DNA of 64,000 bases from Manis javanica (GCF_040802235.1 NC_133170.1:9625001-9689000), one strand, 5' to 3'. Shown: positions 11,061-24,720, numbered from the stretch's first letter. Notes: a model not told the origin generated them from the sequence alone. Numbers and translations: made by a program.

Positions 11061-14000
11061 GTTCATGTTCTGAAAAAAACTGCACAGTCCTAGAGCATGC
11101 ACACAACAGGAAGCTCAGCTACACTACAGGCACAGGTAGGGCTTCTCTGAGAAAACAACAGATTAAGAACCAAATCGGCTGGATCTATAACCGAAGACGT
11201 AGTCTCTTTTCATAAGAGTATCGTGGCAAGCCAAACAAACAGCCTATTTGTTGATTCTAAAGGTGAGCAAAATAAAATTTCATCTTGACCCTTTTCCCCA
11301 CCAAAAGTGTTTCTTCTCATCTAAATGGAAATGCTTATCATCTCTAATTTGCTAGCCCCTTAGCCAGAAACAAGCACCACTAATATTTTGTTATACACCT
11401 ATTTTGTTATGTATATTTATATGTACATATAATTCATTATGACTCCTCAGACTTTTCATGAGGTGGTTGTGTTAGCAAAGATGACAGCACTTTTCCCCTC
11501 AAATGTAATTAATAACCCATTTATAATCTTTCATAAATATTAAATTACATATAAACATTTGAGTAGCTACTGTGTACCTGTTAAAACAATGGCATGATTC
11601 TTTTCTTTATTTTTTTATTAAAGTATCATTGATAAACAATCTTATGAGGCATGATTCCTTTCTAAAGCTGCCACATAAGTAATAATGCCACCAGATTTTA
11701 AAAAACAGAGGTCTGTCTTCCTTTCCGTTATTTTACTCTAATTTCTCTTATCCTTATTTTAAATCCTACAGGGTCTTTCCTTTATCTACTAAATGTCATC
11801 CATTTGCTTTCGACACACTTCAGTTTACAGAAATCACAAAGGAGCCTGATTTCATGATGTCATTTTAGCTAACCCTCCTACTTTTGTGTCATTAATACAT
11901 TTGAAAACAGTTTCTTCTAAGCCTTCATTTAAATCATTAGTAAAAGTGTCAAAACATTTGCAGGATATAGTAAGGCTGGCTAAAAGAGAAAGGACAAGAG
12001 CAGAGTGCTACGACAGTTCCAGTGAAAAGACAACTTGAGAAAGAGTACGTGAAGTTACTAGAGATGCAGTGAAGACTGTTCCGGTCACACAGCTGGAAGT
12101 CCAGCATAAAAGAATGGAGGGAATTGACTCTATGCTGTGTATCAAGAGCAGCAATCATGTTGAGAAAATACGGAAGAATAGGGAACTGTATTCAAACAAA
12201 TCTACACAAATCTTTGGCAATATATAAGGGAGGGTTATTTATCATCGTGTAAGTGGCATGTTGATGCCATGTAAGTTTGCCTGGAACATTACAATAAAAA
12301 TACACGCTTCCAACAGCCAGAAGATGCAAGGAAGATTTGGTTGCTGATGTTTGAATCAGTGTGTACTAGCCTACATGGCACCTGTGTGCAAATTAGAAAA
12401 AGATGCCACTTCCCCTAGCTGACATAGCCCTGCACAAGGGCTTAGCGCTTGGCAACAGCACTGTCACTCTCCCTGGCAGCTGGGACTCTGCAAACCACAT
12501 TTCAGCTTTGCCAGAGGGCTATTTGTTAGGCTCTGACAGTAGAGGACCCTAGAGGAAAACCAAAGAGCTGCAGGAGGAAGAAGGGATTTGCTCTTTCCTG
12601 TGAGCTTCCTGTTTACAGTGGTTCTTGCCACATTTATGCTTCCTCACCACCGCAGCAGGTAGATCCAGTTTACAGTGTTCCCGATACTGGCAGAGCTAGT
12701 TGCAAGGTGCCCCCTCAAGACACCAGGCACCAGACCCTTCCCAAGAGCTGGGCCCAGCTCAGGGAGGTGCCTCCCCAGACTCAGAGACAGAAGCACTAAC
12801 CAAGCAGCAGCCTCCTCCGACATCGGAGTTTCAGCTCCACAGGGACCCTCCTCTTAGTTTCTGTATTTTAACAGTTTCAACCTCTTGACTTCATTCCCTC
12901 AACTCTGTAGGTAATTAAGTTTCCCACGGTTGCTACCTCTGGTACATTAGGTTTCTCTTTTTGTCTTTTTAGTTACCAAGTTGACAATTTTATACCTGCT
13001 TGACAGTCCTTTATATTAAATTGTCTTTGCCAAATAACTTTGTGTAGTTTCTGTCTCTCAATTAAACCCTGACTGGTACAAAGAGGAACATGAATTAAAG
13101 CAATAAAGTGCCACAATCTACATACATGGTATTTCTCAGGCATACTTGTACTGCCTTAACAGCCAAAGTGCTCAAAAAGGGGAAACAGCTTTCCATCAGC
13201 CTCTTGAGTTGGGCATTATTGCCAGAATTAAAGCTGTGACTACACAGAACTAGCTGGCTTGGTTGGCAGGCTCTCCTTAGGGACTGCCAGACTACATCTT
13301 TTCAAAGGGGATATATTGATCTGAAATACATTATGCTGCAATAACAGACAACTCTGATTAGCAATGGCTTACAACAGTAAATCTTTACCCAACTTGGAGA
13401 TTTTCTGGCAGCTTAGGATCTGTTGCAGCTCTGTTCCAAGCATCTTCTTCATTTGGGGACCCAGGCCAAAGGTGTTGCCTCTATCCTAATCCCTTGACAG
13501 AAGAAAGAGGAATGAGAGTGGAACCACACAATGGTTCATAAGGCTTCTGCTTGGAGGAGGTGTAAGCCACCTCCGCTTGCATTCTGTTGGTCAAAGTAAA
13601 TCAGATGGTCCAACCCATTAGCCTCATGGCAGTTTAGATAAGGGGTTAACAAAATCTTTTCCCTGGTGCGTAAAAATTTGAACTTTAGTTAACTCACTAG
13701 TTCTGCTCCCCAGGAACCAAAAACTACTATGTTAACAATATTCCTCAGCAATGTTGCTTATAATAAAAATGATTTCTGGTTGGAAATTGCATCTGGACTG
13801 GAAGGAACTACAAATTCCCTATAGATACCTGACGGGGGCTATGTAACTTTTAGCTCAAGTGTGGCAACTGTTTTAACTGAGGATGTCCTTGAGGGATGCT
13901 GGAAGCTGTATCTCTGAAGTTGTTACAAGAGATAGTGTCTCCTCTGAGGAAAGAGACTCTGAGTCATAGTGGTCCCTGTACCTGCCCCAGATGGACCTCG

Positions 14001-14384
14001 TCTTCTTGTATTGGAGCTGTCCCTCTACAGCTGTATGACTTGATGTCCCACCGAAGAGGGACACGTGATGTTGATGTTGCCCTGCTAGCAAACTGTGGTC
14101 CCTGTCCTGTAATGTGACGCCAGTGGTCAGTTGCAGTTTTGTGCACCTGAACACTCGGTGGAACCTAAGCAAACCCCCTGGTGGGCCTTGTGGGCGGGTA
14201 CGCCTAGTCTCCCACAGGGAAGCACTACAAGAGTATATATTCTTCTTACTCGTCAAGGAGCAAACCGGAGCAATAATAAAACCTCCATGGGGAGTCTCCT
14301 CCAGGAGGCCCTGATAACCTTCAGCAGACAGTAAATTGAGAACTACTGGTCAATAGAGGCAAAATGAAAAGAGAAATGTGTTTT
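11061..14384. other. Gene-free sequence with faint old repeats
   Basis: Apart from the L1 fragment at 11605-11660, no gene is recognised. 12880-13085 ends 'aaccctgactggtaca', which resembles an old LTR end. 13310-13640 ('attctgttggtcaaagtaaa') resembles a decayed interspersed repeat. 13870-14340 may be part of an LTR. None is strong enough to name. Confidence 0.4.
11605..11660 (-). mobile_element. Short L1 3'-end fragment (minus strand)
   Basis: 'ttttttattaaagtatcatt' and 'gataaacaatcttatgag' resemble the reversed 3' terminus of an older relative of the L1 lineage in this window. Only about 55 bp survive. Confidence 0.45.
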
Positions 14385-14475
14385 GCTCAGAGAGACCTCA
14401 GTTAAAAGCCTGGCTCTGTTGTTGACTGCTTGTAACTTGGGTGAGTGAACATCAGAATCCTCATCTATGAATTTA
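14385..14475 (+). repeat. MIR fragment
   Basis: 'aaaagcctggctctgttgtt' and 'aacatcagaatcctcatcta' resemble a partial MIR. Confidence 0.5.
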
Positions 14476-15700
14476 TTATTTTTCAACCCACTGTTCCTAC
14501 GTCTTCATTTTCTTGGCTTTCCGTAGAGGGGTCAGTGCCTCTGGCACCTACCCCTGCATCCTTCCCTGGCTCCTCCTCCGTTCCAGGGCTGCTGACAGCA
14601 CCTTTCTCGCCACTCCCTCTAGTGTCTCCTCTGCTACACCCTTGACCTTTTCTACAGTGCCTCGTGGCAACACTAGCTCAGTCTTCAACACTCCCTTAGC
14701 TTCACCTCGGTATCTTATAGCTGCTGTTCTTGTACTGCCTCTTCCGGTGCTTCTCGCAGTGCATCCTTCTCCTCCATGGCCTCTGCCTCTTCCACAGGGC
14801 CTTGCAGAGCTGCTGTCTCATTCTGCAAAGAATCTTTGACCTTCTATACTACACAGCATCTCACACTCACATTCTCATGTTGCCTCTTCTTGTGGAGGGA
14901 GGGGTACGTATGCCCTTTTTCTTCACGGCCTTTACCTTCCATGGTGCCTCGCAGCAACGCCATTTCATTTTTTAACAAATCTTTTATTTCCTCCACAGCA
15001 CCTCACAGGCTTGTGTTCTCATGCTGCCATTTCTTGTCTCTCTCAAAGGAGCACATTCTTCTCATCTGCAGCCTTTTTTAATACTGTGAGAAACAGTTAA
15101 CCCAGAGTTCCTGCCACCTCGCGGGTACTCTGTTTCTTGAAGGACCTCTTTATTATGCCAAGGACCACCTCTATGGCCTCAGGCATCACCTCCACCTGCC
15201 CCCAGTCCTGGAGCAGAGCCCAGTCCTCTAGGAGGCAAACCACCTCAAACCACATGTCCACTGGGGGACACTTGAATGTCTCCCCATCTATAGGGACAGC
15301 CTGCTGAAGCATCCCTCCCATGAGGGCAGAGACTGTGCTGTTCTTCAGTCTCCAGTGAACCCTGTCAATTATGCCAACTGTCTTGCCTGAGGTTTCAGCC
15401 CCAAGCAAGTTCACTATGGATTCAGTGAGACCAAGAAATGACAACACAATATTCTTGGGATGAAAGGGTTTATACCTGGCATTATTCTCATGGTGGTAAA
15501 CTGAGCACTAGAATCACATCTGCTTCCAGCAGTCTGCAGGTCCGTAATCCACTTCCATCTCTGCCTCTTTATACACACAAGTGCTGGATGGAGCTCTTTA
15601 TATAGTGACTCAGTCCATAACGGCTCATTGCCTGTGGGTGTGGAAGCAGTAGCCTGGCAGCGGGCCAGTTACATCATCCAGTAGTTTAGGGTCAGGTGAG
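14450..15700 (-). mobile_element. Probable old endogenous retrovirus fragment (LTR end plus internal region)
   Basis: On the minus strand, 15700-15460 reads like the 3' part of an LTR, with a TATATAAAGAG box near 15605-15595. It runs into an internal region with an open segment at 15447-15097 (GKTVGIIDRVHWRL, VDMWFEVVCLLEDWALLQDW). Degenerate repeated coiled-coil-like text (LREAVEKVK, GTVEKVKGVAEETL) continues to about 14450 with stops. This arrangement resembles a class III (ERVL-like) gag region, but I cannot name the family. Stops and frameshifts break every reading frame, so it is inactive. A degraded host retrogene is an alternative explanation. Confidence 0.4.
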
Positions 15701-15949
15701 GATTCTGGCCAGAGGAACTTCCCTTTTCCCCACATGAGAACAGAAAGATTTTGCAAAAGCTGGATTGTTTATCTGCTTCTACATTCAGTCTATTATGATA
15801 TATTGCTTTGGGTGAAGTATGTGAAGAAAATATGGATATGTAATTGGAACAAGAGGAGTATTTTAACAGTCTTTTCATATAATTGTGGATATTATTTTGA
15901 TACTGCACTAAGAATCAACAGGTAGCAGTTTATTAAAAGTCACTTTCAA

Positions 15950-17380
15950 TGTGGACAAGCCAGCCTCACCAAGGTCAGGGTATTGATTGGGAAGGAGGGT
16001 AACCCTGAGACTTAGAATGGGGCCTTCCTGGTTAAAGTACTAAAAAATCTTGACTCCTCAGATTCCTCTGGGCCTACACAAGTGGCCCGTTCCTCCCCAT
16101 TAAAGGCTAGCTACCCACTTCCTGGAAGATGATGCAGAGCCCTCTGCTTTGCAAGACAAATGCCATCCCCTACCCACCTCTGCCCACGATATATCCCACC
16201 TTATATCCTGGCTAAAAATAATAAACTAGGGTCAATCACAGTGTAACACAGCTGAGGAGGGCCTGCTAACAAGGAAAAGGTGCTACAGGACCTAGCAAAG
16301 GTGTATTGGCAGGAGCCAAGAATATATGTCTAAGATTGGGACATGACATGAGGATACAAAATCAAAGTGACAAAACATAAAGTTAAATAAGGAAGAGTTT
16401 ATCAACATAGGATCATTCTCCTGCCATATAACTTTTAACATACTGTGCTTGACAACCAGCTCCATTGATTCCATGACTCATAAAATGTAACAATCAGTTC
16501 TTATAAGGGCTGATCGGAACCAGTCTAGAACACCACTGGCTAAGGTTAATGGTAGGAGATGCAGACACCAAACTAGGCTACTTACTGGCAATGGAAATGT
16601 TAGGAAGCCCCCAAAATAGGGGCCAGGAAACAATGCTTAACTATCAGAAGATGGGCTCAATTATCATAATGAGAAGCAAAATCAGATCAACTAGCAATGG
16701 GGACCCTGACTGTCAGAGAGCAATGGAAGTTGTTGAGAGAACTTGAGACCCTGAGGGCAAGAGGGATGGGTAGCATTGCCCAATCCCTACAGGCAAAGGA
16801 AACCATAGATGGATGATGAAAATACGGAGAGTAGCAGCCCCAATTAAAAAGTCATGTTTTCTTCCCTATTTCTGAACCTGAAGCCCCTTTTTCAAGTTCG
16901 GAAGTCATTCATCTCATGCAGATACCCCACAAGAAAAACTCTACACACCACAGCAAGTGTTTATGATGATAATTCTCCCAGACCCATTCCAAAGAGACCC
17001 ATGGTCATTTACTTAGGTAACTGTATACAAGGGAAAGAGAAATACTATGGTATTTTGAGGAGTGTTGGCTGTAGGGTCTGATATGACATGAATATCTGAG
17101 AATTCAAGCTTTATCATGGCCCCCCTTTGTGGGGGAGGGTAATAATAAATAATAAATGGTATCCTGGCCAAGATCCCAAGCATAGTAAGGCCATTGGTTC
17201 CACAACTCATCCAGGGATCATTTTCCCAGTCACTAAACTTTGTAGTTAGCAGAACTCCCGGAGTTCCTTAACCCATGGCGTAAGAGCCATGGAAGGAGAA
17301 AAAGCCAAGTGGAAACTCTGAAACTGTCCCACCCATTCTGCCTTGGCCAAGAGAGTAACTAAAAAACATTATTTCATTGG
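15950..17380 (+). mobile_element. Probable endogenous retrovirus internal remnant (ERVL/MaLR-like)
   Basis: The plus strand contains phrases typical of ERVL/MaLR internal regions: 'gagagcaatggaagttgttg' near 16720, 'cacaactcatccagggatca' near 17203, and 'aaagccaagtggaaactctg' near 17302. All frames carry stops. Its orientation is opposite to the fragment at 14450-15700, so the two are either separate insertions or an inverted remnant of one. No gene product is expected. Confidence 0.4.
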
Positions 17381-17654
17381 CAATATTATAAACAAAAACA
17401 AATATTGCAAGTATTTGTAAATGTTATAAAAATTTGAAAAAACATAAATACTTATTATAAATACTGTTAATAAAAACAGTATTGTCTGGAACTATGGCTG
17501 GGATTAAAAACCACCCTTAAAGACCCAAAAGATGCAGGCACTGTGATCCCATCACATCTCTATTTAGTTTGCTAGTCTGGCCCCTACAAAAACCATATAT
17601 CCTGGAGAAAGATGCTAGACAACTGCCCATGTATAAACACGTTCACCTCACATA

Positions 17655-17800
17655 AGGACACCATGAGGTCATTAGTAATACTATCCCTATTTCACAGTTG
17701 CACTGATACATAGACAACTTGCCCAAGAGCACACAATAAGTAGCAGTGCTTAACCTGGGTGGCACATGAGCCTATACTGTCAGTCACCTTTTACATCGTG
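17655..17800 (-). repeat. MIR SINE, minus strand
   Basis: 'actatccctatttcacagtt', 'acaacttgcccaagagcaca' and 'gcttaacctgggtggcac' are the reversed MIR core. Confidence 0.75.
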
Positions 17801-17851
17801 TTTCCGTAAACGGCTGCTCTTCAGCTAGGAAGTAGATTTCTGTATGGTCTA

Positions 17852-17879
17852 ACACACACACACACACACACACACACAT
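17852..17879 (+). repeat. (CA)n microsatellite
   Basis: Uninterrupted AC dinucleotide run of about 14 units. Likely polymorphic. Confidence 0.95.
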
Positions 17880-18939
17880 ATGAAAATGCACTTAAAAGAT
17901 AATTTACCATCTCAAGTGCTCACATAACTTCCTTTGTGGTTGATGTTAATATTTAACAACCTCAATGATTACCCATGAAGCTGTGGCCTTGTTCTTTTAT
18001 TTTCAGATGAAAATAAACATTTGGTCATCACATTCAAGTTACTGCTCCAGGAAGACACTAGCTCAATTCAGAATCATAACACTAGCTTTGACTGGACTCC
18101 AGCGGAATCCTAACTTGTGGCTACTGTTACCAAGCTAGCTAATACTCAGGTACCCTCTGGTCACAAAACATCCTAGACAACCTTTATCTAAATAAAACCA
18201 GAGTTCACAGTCAAACTGCCCTCTTGTGGTGAAAATTTGCTGTTTAGTCTCAGAAGCTCCAACCTGCAAGCATCTGTGCCTAAGGGATCCTTCCTATTAC
18301 CTAAGGCCTTCCTCAGCCACTGGGAAGGAAAAACAATGGCCACCCTAAAGAGGCAGGGGGGCAAAGATGAGGAGCAGGAACATGGTAGCAAGAAGTTCAT
18401 CTTTCTAAATTCTACTTATTGTTGAATTTTTGAGAAGTACGGAAGACAGAATGTGGGTCAGTCACATGGAGGAAGACTACATAAACAGCCTCTTCCGGCA
18501 GTGTCTATCACGGCTAAGAGCAAGTTCTGAATTCAAACACAGATGAAACAGTGTATTACACTGCTTAAAAATGTGTGGCCTTACACTTTATTATTGAAAA
18601 CATGACCTTTAACTACAGTTTACATTAAATATGGAGTTACATTAAATACATATTTCCCAGTTCAAGAAAAAAATATTATTACACCACCTAAAAGTCCCTC
18701 TTCGGTCTTGCCTAATGACATCCTGTTTTCTCCATCAGAGAGGTAATCACTGCCCTGAATTTTATCTCTGGAATCTCCTTGCTTTTCTTTTAGTTATATA
18801 ATAATAATACATTTATAGCCCTGCCCTGAACATATGCAGCTCTGGTCAAGAATACATGGTGCCCATGGACCACATATCCAAATGTGTAAAGCATAAATCA
18901 AGCTAGTGAAGTGTTCATTTTAAAACTAAGTATGTTTTG

Positions 18940-21560
18940 TCTTCCTGTCTTGAAAAGTGACCTTCCTAAAGACCTACAAAGCCAGATTCAAATCTGATTA
19001 CCAGTGAGGTTGACTATTTTGCACACTATGGCTATTCTACTGTGAGATGATTATTTTGCAATTTTTCTAATGGATTCTTTTTCTTATTGGTTCTGATGGA
19101 TTCATAGATTTTCATATATTCTAGATACTAACCTTTCATCCAGTTACAGGAGTTGCAAATAACTGCTCCCAGATTGAGTTTGCATTTTTCACTCTTTGGA
19201 GTCCTTCGATGAACAGAAAATGTAAATTTTAATGCAGTTGAGTTTATCCACCTTTTTCAATTTAATGTGTACAGAAGTTCGAACCAGTGTATGAGACATA
19301 TTTATTGCAATTTTTTTTCCTTTTTATGAACTTTTTGTATTTATTTTTTTAAAATCCTTTCTTAACCCTGAAGTCACTGGTATTTTCCAATTAATGTCTT
19401 TTAGATACTTGCCCTTCACATGTATTTAATCCACCTGACATATTTTTTCTTTTATAATGGTTTTGAGATTAATTCATGTACCATAAAATTCACCCTTTTC
19501 AAGTACATAATTCAGTGTTTTCAGTAGATTCAGTTGTTCATCACTACCTAAGACCAGGACATTTTCATCACCCAAAAGAAACCCCATAGGCATTCATTTT
19601 AACATATGGCATATGTATAACCAATGTTCCAGCACCATGTCTATTCTTTACCCAGTGATTTGTAACATCATCTTCCCGACAAATCAAGTTTTCATATCTG
19701 TGTATTTTCGTTAGGTTCCCTAATTCTCCTCCATTTGTTCTATTTGTCTATTCAGACCCTAACATTTACTACTACTTACTATCAAAGAAAACTATCATTC
19801 TCTTTCCTCATGAGTATCCTGATTTCCATCAGCACTTAATACTTCTATATAATTTTTTAAAATACCTGTCAATTTTCACAAAAATCCCAGTTGGGAACTT
19901 AAAATTGTATAAAACTATCAACCAGTTGAGCAAAATGGGCACATTTATAATACTGACTCTTCTGCTCCACAAACATGGTATTACTCCCATTAAGGTTTTT
20001 AAAAATGTTTTTAAACAGTTTTAAATTTTTTCCTTAATTTTTTGTTATTTTTTCCCTAAATATCTTACATCTTCATTGTATCTATTCCTTGAAATCTCAT
20101 TTTTATTCTATTGAAAATGTTTTTTAAAAAGTCTTTTTCTTAACACTTGTTGCTGACATGTTGTGGTTTTTATGTCCAAAACCTTTCCGAAATTTACCTA
20201 TAGAATCTTGATTTTTTCTCTTCATATACTTATTTCAACTTTAAACAGTAAGGATTTTGTTTCTATTTTTTTAATCTTGTAACTTTTACTTTTCTTTGAA
20301 ATATATTGGTTAGAGCTATCAGCACAAAAATGAGATGTGATTATTGCAGGCAGCTTTTGTCTTGTTCCCAAACTTTAAGGGAATGTATTTGAACTTTCAC
20401 TATGATATCCCCTATATTTTATAAGATATTTTCACATTTTAAAAACTGTTTCCCTTTGCCAAGTTTTTTCATAAATGAATTTTATCAAATACTTATCCTG
20501 CATCAAGTCAGATGATATGATTGATTTTAATCTAATCTATTAATGACAAATTACTACTCTTAATCAGATCAAAGATTCCATTAACTGTAAAACACAGCAT
20601 TATTTTATGTTTCAATATGGAAAAAACAGTTGACCATTGACTATTCCACCTTAGGATACAATTAGAAAAAAAAGTGGGCATCTTAAGAGTTGATAAAAAA
20701 CAAAATAATTTAAAAGACAGAACTGCCATGCATGCTTGGAATTAAACAGATTTGTGATATATTCGATTTTTTAATACCCACTAGCTTTAACATGCCAGTA
20801 TTATTGCACGTTCATGAAAGAGATCAGTTGAAGAGATCAGTTGTAATTTTTTTTGCAATGTCTCCTTGTAATTTTGGTAATGAACTATGTTTTGTGTAAA
20901 ACTAATTTTTTTCTCTGAATATTTAATAAAACTAATAAAACTTTCTAGGTTTGGTGCTCTGTGGGAGTTTTGACTATTGACTGAATTTCTTTAAAGGTTG
21001 AAGGACTATGATTTTTGTATCTTCTTGACCCTACTTGCTAAGTTTTTTTTCTAGGAATACATCCTTTTTATCAAAATTTTAAGTTCACTGGCATAAAGTT
21101 ACTCAGGTATTCCCTTAATATTTTAAAAAACATGACTTTTTCTTCAATTCTTCATATTGTTTACTTAAGCCATTTCTCTTCTTTCCTTGATCACATTTGC
21201 CTAAGTTGTCAACTTTATTATTATTCTTGAATCTCAACTTTGGGCTTTCCTTATAGTGTTGCTGCATCAGTTTTCTTAATTTCTTCTGTTGCTTTTATTA
21301 TTTACTTCTTTCTTTCTTTCAGTTGAAAGCTTAGCTCATTAATTTTCAAATTTTCTTCTAATGTAAGGAAGGAAGGTACTGCATTTTCTCCTACATGTTG
21401 TCTTAGTGGATGGAATGCCACAAGTTTCTGTATGTAGTTTGTTTTCAGTAAGTTTTGAATTATCCCAATCTCTATTATGATTTCCTTTTTGATCCCTGCT
21501 CATAGTTTTTACTACTCATCTTAACATTATCCTGAATGTACACACAAGTTGTTCTGAGTC
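18940..21560 (-). mobile_element. Ancient L1 ORF2 block, minus strand, with a nested L1 tail
   Basis: The plus strand reads as the antisense of L1 ORF2. It shows 'tatattctagatactaacc', then 'ttttcactctttggagtcc', 'cacaaaaatcccagttggga' near 19885, and T-rich text through about 21500. The order matches L1 ORF2 from its 3' end towards its middle. The section at about 19450-19610 ('ataaaattcacccttttcaa', 'caaaagaaaccccatagg') belongs to a different L1 3' end and seems to be a later insertion. There are many stops and no coding capacity. Confidence 0.75.
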
Positions 21561-24269
21561 AGAGAGAGATTTCTTACTACTTCACAGTAAGTACCTCCAC
21601 CCCCTTTGCCCCATCCTTAGCCCTGGGGTTATCTGATGAGCATCAATAGGATTTTTTTCTATATAAGTGTATCTTGTCAAGTGAAAACAAATCCAAAGTT
21701 AAGTACAGGAAGAGTTTGTTTGAAAATATGGCAATAGGGAGAGAGGAAAATACCACAAGAGGGGCAGGGAGACTATAGTAACTACTATAGTAACGGAAAA
21801 TGCTCTGACCATAGATGTGCAAGCATCTTAATGATCAGGTGAGTAAGGGCTTTTTTTTAATAGGAAGAAGGAAACAAGGATAGAAAAATCTGGGCGAGGT
21901 AGTGAGTAGGTGACATAATGGGACAGTTGGTTAGGGAATGTCTTTTTATGTGGTCAGTGAATTTTTAGGGTATCTTTGAGATTATTCCACATTCCAGTGT
22001 TAGCTCAGGCTGAGGGTGGATTAAAGTTCAGGAGCTTGGGGAGAAGACTAAAGTTTGATCAAGTCAAGTTAGAGGGCATTCTGTCTGTACTGGTCTTTTG
22101 TACTCCATTTTTGGGTAAAAATAGCTAAACTAATTATTTATGAAATAAAGAATGGGAATTTGGAGGGTCTGGGTCTGGCTCTGTCGTAAGTATACAAAAG
22201 GGTTATCCAATAGGTCTTAAGTCACATGGGGAAAGGACGGTTCTTTGCAGCAAGCTATTTCCTGGAATACAATAGGATACAGGGATTTCTTAACTGCTAC
22301 TGTTTTCCAGGAGCACAGGGTTCAAGTAAACTGTCAGTGGCAAGATGCCCCAAAGGCAAAGGACAGAGGGATGGGCTGCCGGATTGTTTTACAAGTCACA
22401 CTACTTACTACCTCTCTACACTTAGCATGTCCTGGATGGGATATTTTCTCTGACATGAGGGAGAATTACAAGCACACAGGACGTCCATTCCAGTAACACA
22501 TTCACAGTAGAAGCTATGACCACAGCAAGGCCCCTCACTGGTTACTTTGCCCAGACCACAGCCCGAGTTGAACTCGGATGCCCCTTCTCCCCACTGGACG
22601 AAGTATGGTAGTATGATAGTCACTTGGGCATTTATATCCAACAAAGCCATGAAGTTTTATGTCCCTCCTTTCCAAGGTCTCCAGAAAATTCCTTTAGGGA
22701 GAAAGACTGTGGCCCCACCTCTAAGGATTTTTCTCCTTAAAACAACTTAGATCTGGGTAAAGGGAAAAGACGGATCAGGGGATGAAAGACACAGACATCG
22801 ACTGGTTCCAGTCCTCCCAAAGCTGTGTACTAAGCAGCAAGATCACCACTGCCCATACATTCACCATTTCAGCTTTAAGGACCTCCTGACCTAATGGTCA
22901 TGTTCACAAAAATGGTTAGGAGAAGAGCTGCATACACTCTCTATGAATTACGTTATACAATCTTTATGAACTTTTCAGCATATGTATTGTCTTTTTTTGT
23001 AATACTTTCAATCAGGGATTTTAAAAAAAGACAACTTCAATGTAAGAAATTTCTCTCAAGCAAAGGTAGTGTTTTAAGAATAGTCAGTGTACCAGTTTAA
23101 GGTTGTTAACTTTTCTTCTCAGGGCTAACTGTATTGAAGAGGGTTCAGTACTTTGAAGATTACTTCCTTTTGTGAGTTTCTTATCTTCTACCTCATGCCA
23201 GTGTTTTAAAATAAAATGCATTTTAAGTGATGTCACTGACAATAAGCCTAACATATGAAATATCTATTAGTATGGATAAGATTTAACGTAACTTTAAATA
23301 AATTAAATGATTCTATAAATTGTATTATTCGAGTTAAAATGTGCTTCTAAAATAAATAAGCAGTGTATTTCAAGAACTGTGAAAGAGCTTGATTATGATA
23401 GGAATAACAGGCAGAATGTCTATTGTTCTTGCACTTTCTTAAATTCTGGGTAGTAACACATTGCAGGAAATATATGTACCTGAAGATATTCTGAAAAATG
23501 TAGCCCTAGGAGATAGAACCAGTTAAAATGTGGACAACATTTCAACTCCAGCTTTCAGTGGATTCAAGGAAATCCAGGAGTTTGATGTATAATCATACTT
23601 GGTAATAGTGACATAAATGTTAGCAATAACAAACTAAGGTGGAATGGAGAAAATGATATTAAAGTAACAGATAGAGTGGAAGCATGTTCTAGTAAGATCA
23701 GAATACAACAGTAAATGCTGAGAGGTTAACAAAATCAGAAGATAGAACTTTCAGTTAAATTAAAAGAATGAGAAGGAATCGAGGACCCAGGGAACATACT
23801 TCACAATGCAAATTGAGAACAAAAAGAGCAGGCGAAAAGATATGAGAATCAATAGTTCAGGATGAAGAAAAATCTCCTCACAATAGCACGAAATTCAAAG
23901 AAAAGAGGATTTCTTAGTAGAAACAAGTATGGAGATTTAACTAGAATGGCTATGAGGTTCTGGAAAAAGAGGGAAACATTTCCATAAAAGTAACTGAATC
24001 TCTCATCCAGTCAAATAAATCCTGCTTCTTAACAGCAACATAGTTTCAGAAACTTGCCTTGCTCAAGATCCCCAAATTTATATAAAAATTTTTATATAGT
24101 GTCACCTTTTAAGAAGCAGAAGAACATCAGCCTAAATTGGGATGTCTCATCTCTCTGAACTTGCCACCTCTCCTCTGCTTGAGGATTGTTCTGATTTGTA
24201 AAACGATTGTAGAAATATGACAAAACTAAAGATAGAATTATATCACAACAGAGTTCTATAATACATCAG
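21561..24269. other. Downstream flank of MED21, no gene recognised
   Basis: 21700-22740 is moderately GC-rich with short open frames (22226-22453, 22245-22496, 22408-22650) of unknown origin, possibly an old LTR element. 22750-24269 is AT-rich with nothing recognised. Confidence 0.45.
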
Positions 24270-24275
24270 TTTAAT
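24270..24275 (-). promoter_or_regulatory. Possible MED21 poly(A) signal (ATTAAA)
   Basis: On the minus strand an ATTAAA hexamer lies about 270 nt past the MED21 stop codon. I saw no canonical AATAAA nearer the stop. This is a weak call from the hexamer and its distance only. Confidence 0.25.
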
Positions 24276-24543
24276 TATATGACCATTAATGCAGTATCTG
24301 CCTCAATAATTTCAGATAATAAAAAATTTTGGTATAACGATGGTTTAAACTGATTCAGTCACAATTTGGGGGCTTATTTATCAAGAGTGAAAATAGAAGA
24401 CTATTAAAAATAGCTAAAAAGATAACACGTATCATAGTGCTTACTGTTCCTGTAACTGTTGGTAAGGCTTACATCTAAACTGATGCAGAATTCTTAATGG
24501 CATTGGAATAGTCCTTTTCTCGGCCCCTGGGTAGGCTCAGGTA

Positions 24544-24720
24544 CTATGAGTCTGGAACAGCCTGGCTGTGGGTACCACTTCTTGTCTTCAGCTGTGACTG
24601 CGCAATATCAGCAAGTGCACTTTGTATCTTTTCCAGAAGCATGTCCCCTCGATAAACAACATCTTCCAGACATGTAGCAGCTTCGTGGTTTTCTTCTTCT
24701 AGCTTATACAAGCTAGCAGC
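24544..24720 (-). CDS. MED21: MED21 terminal coding exon
   Basis: Encodes residues 87-144 from [20 protein letters not shown] to the C-terminal [13 protein letters not shown], followed by TAG (plus-strand CTA at 24544-24546). The open frame extends upstream of 24720, but that part is intron: the acceptor TATAAAG directly precedes GCTGCTAGC. Confidence 0.95.
   Translation of the reverse strand, partial: AASLYKLEEENHEAATCLEDVVYRGDMLLEKIQSALADIAQSQLKTRSGTHSQAVPDS

Noticed and set aside
17852-17879. Short tandem repeat as a CRISPR-like array
   Set aside because: Simple CA microsatellite with no spacers, in a mammalian genome.
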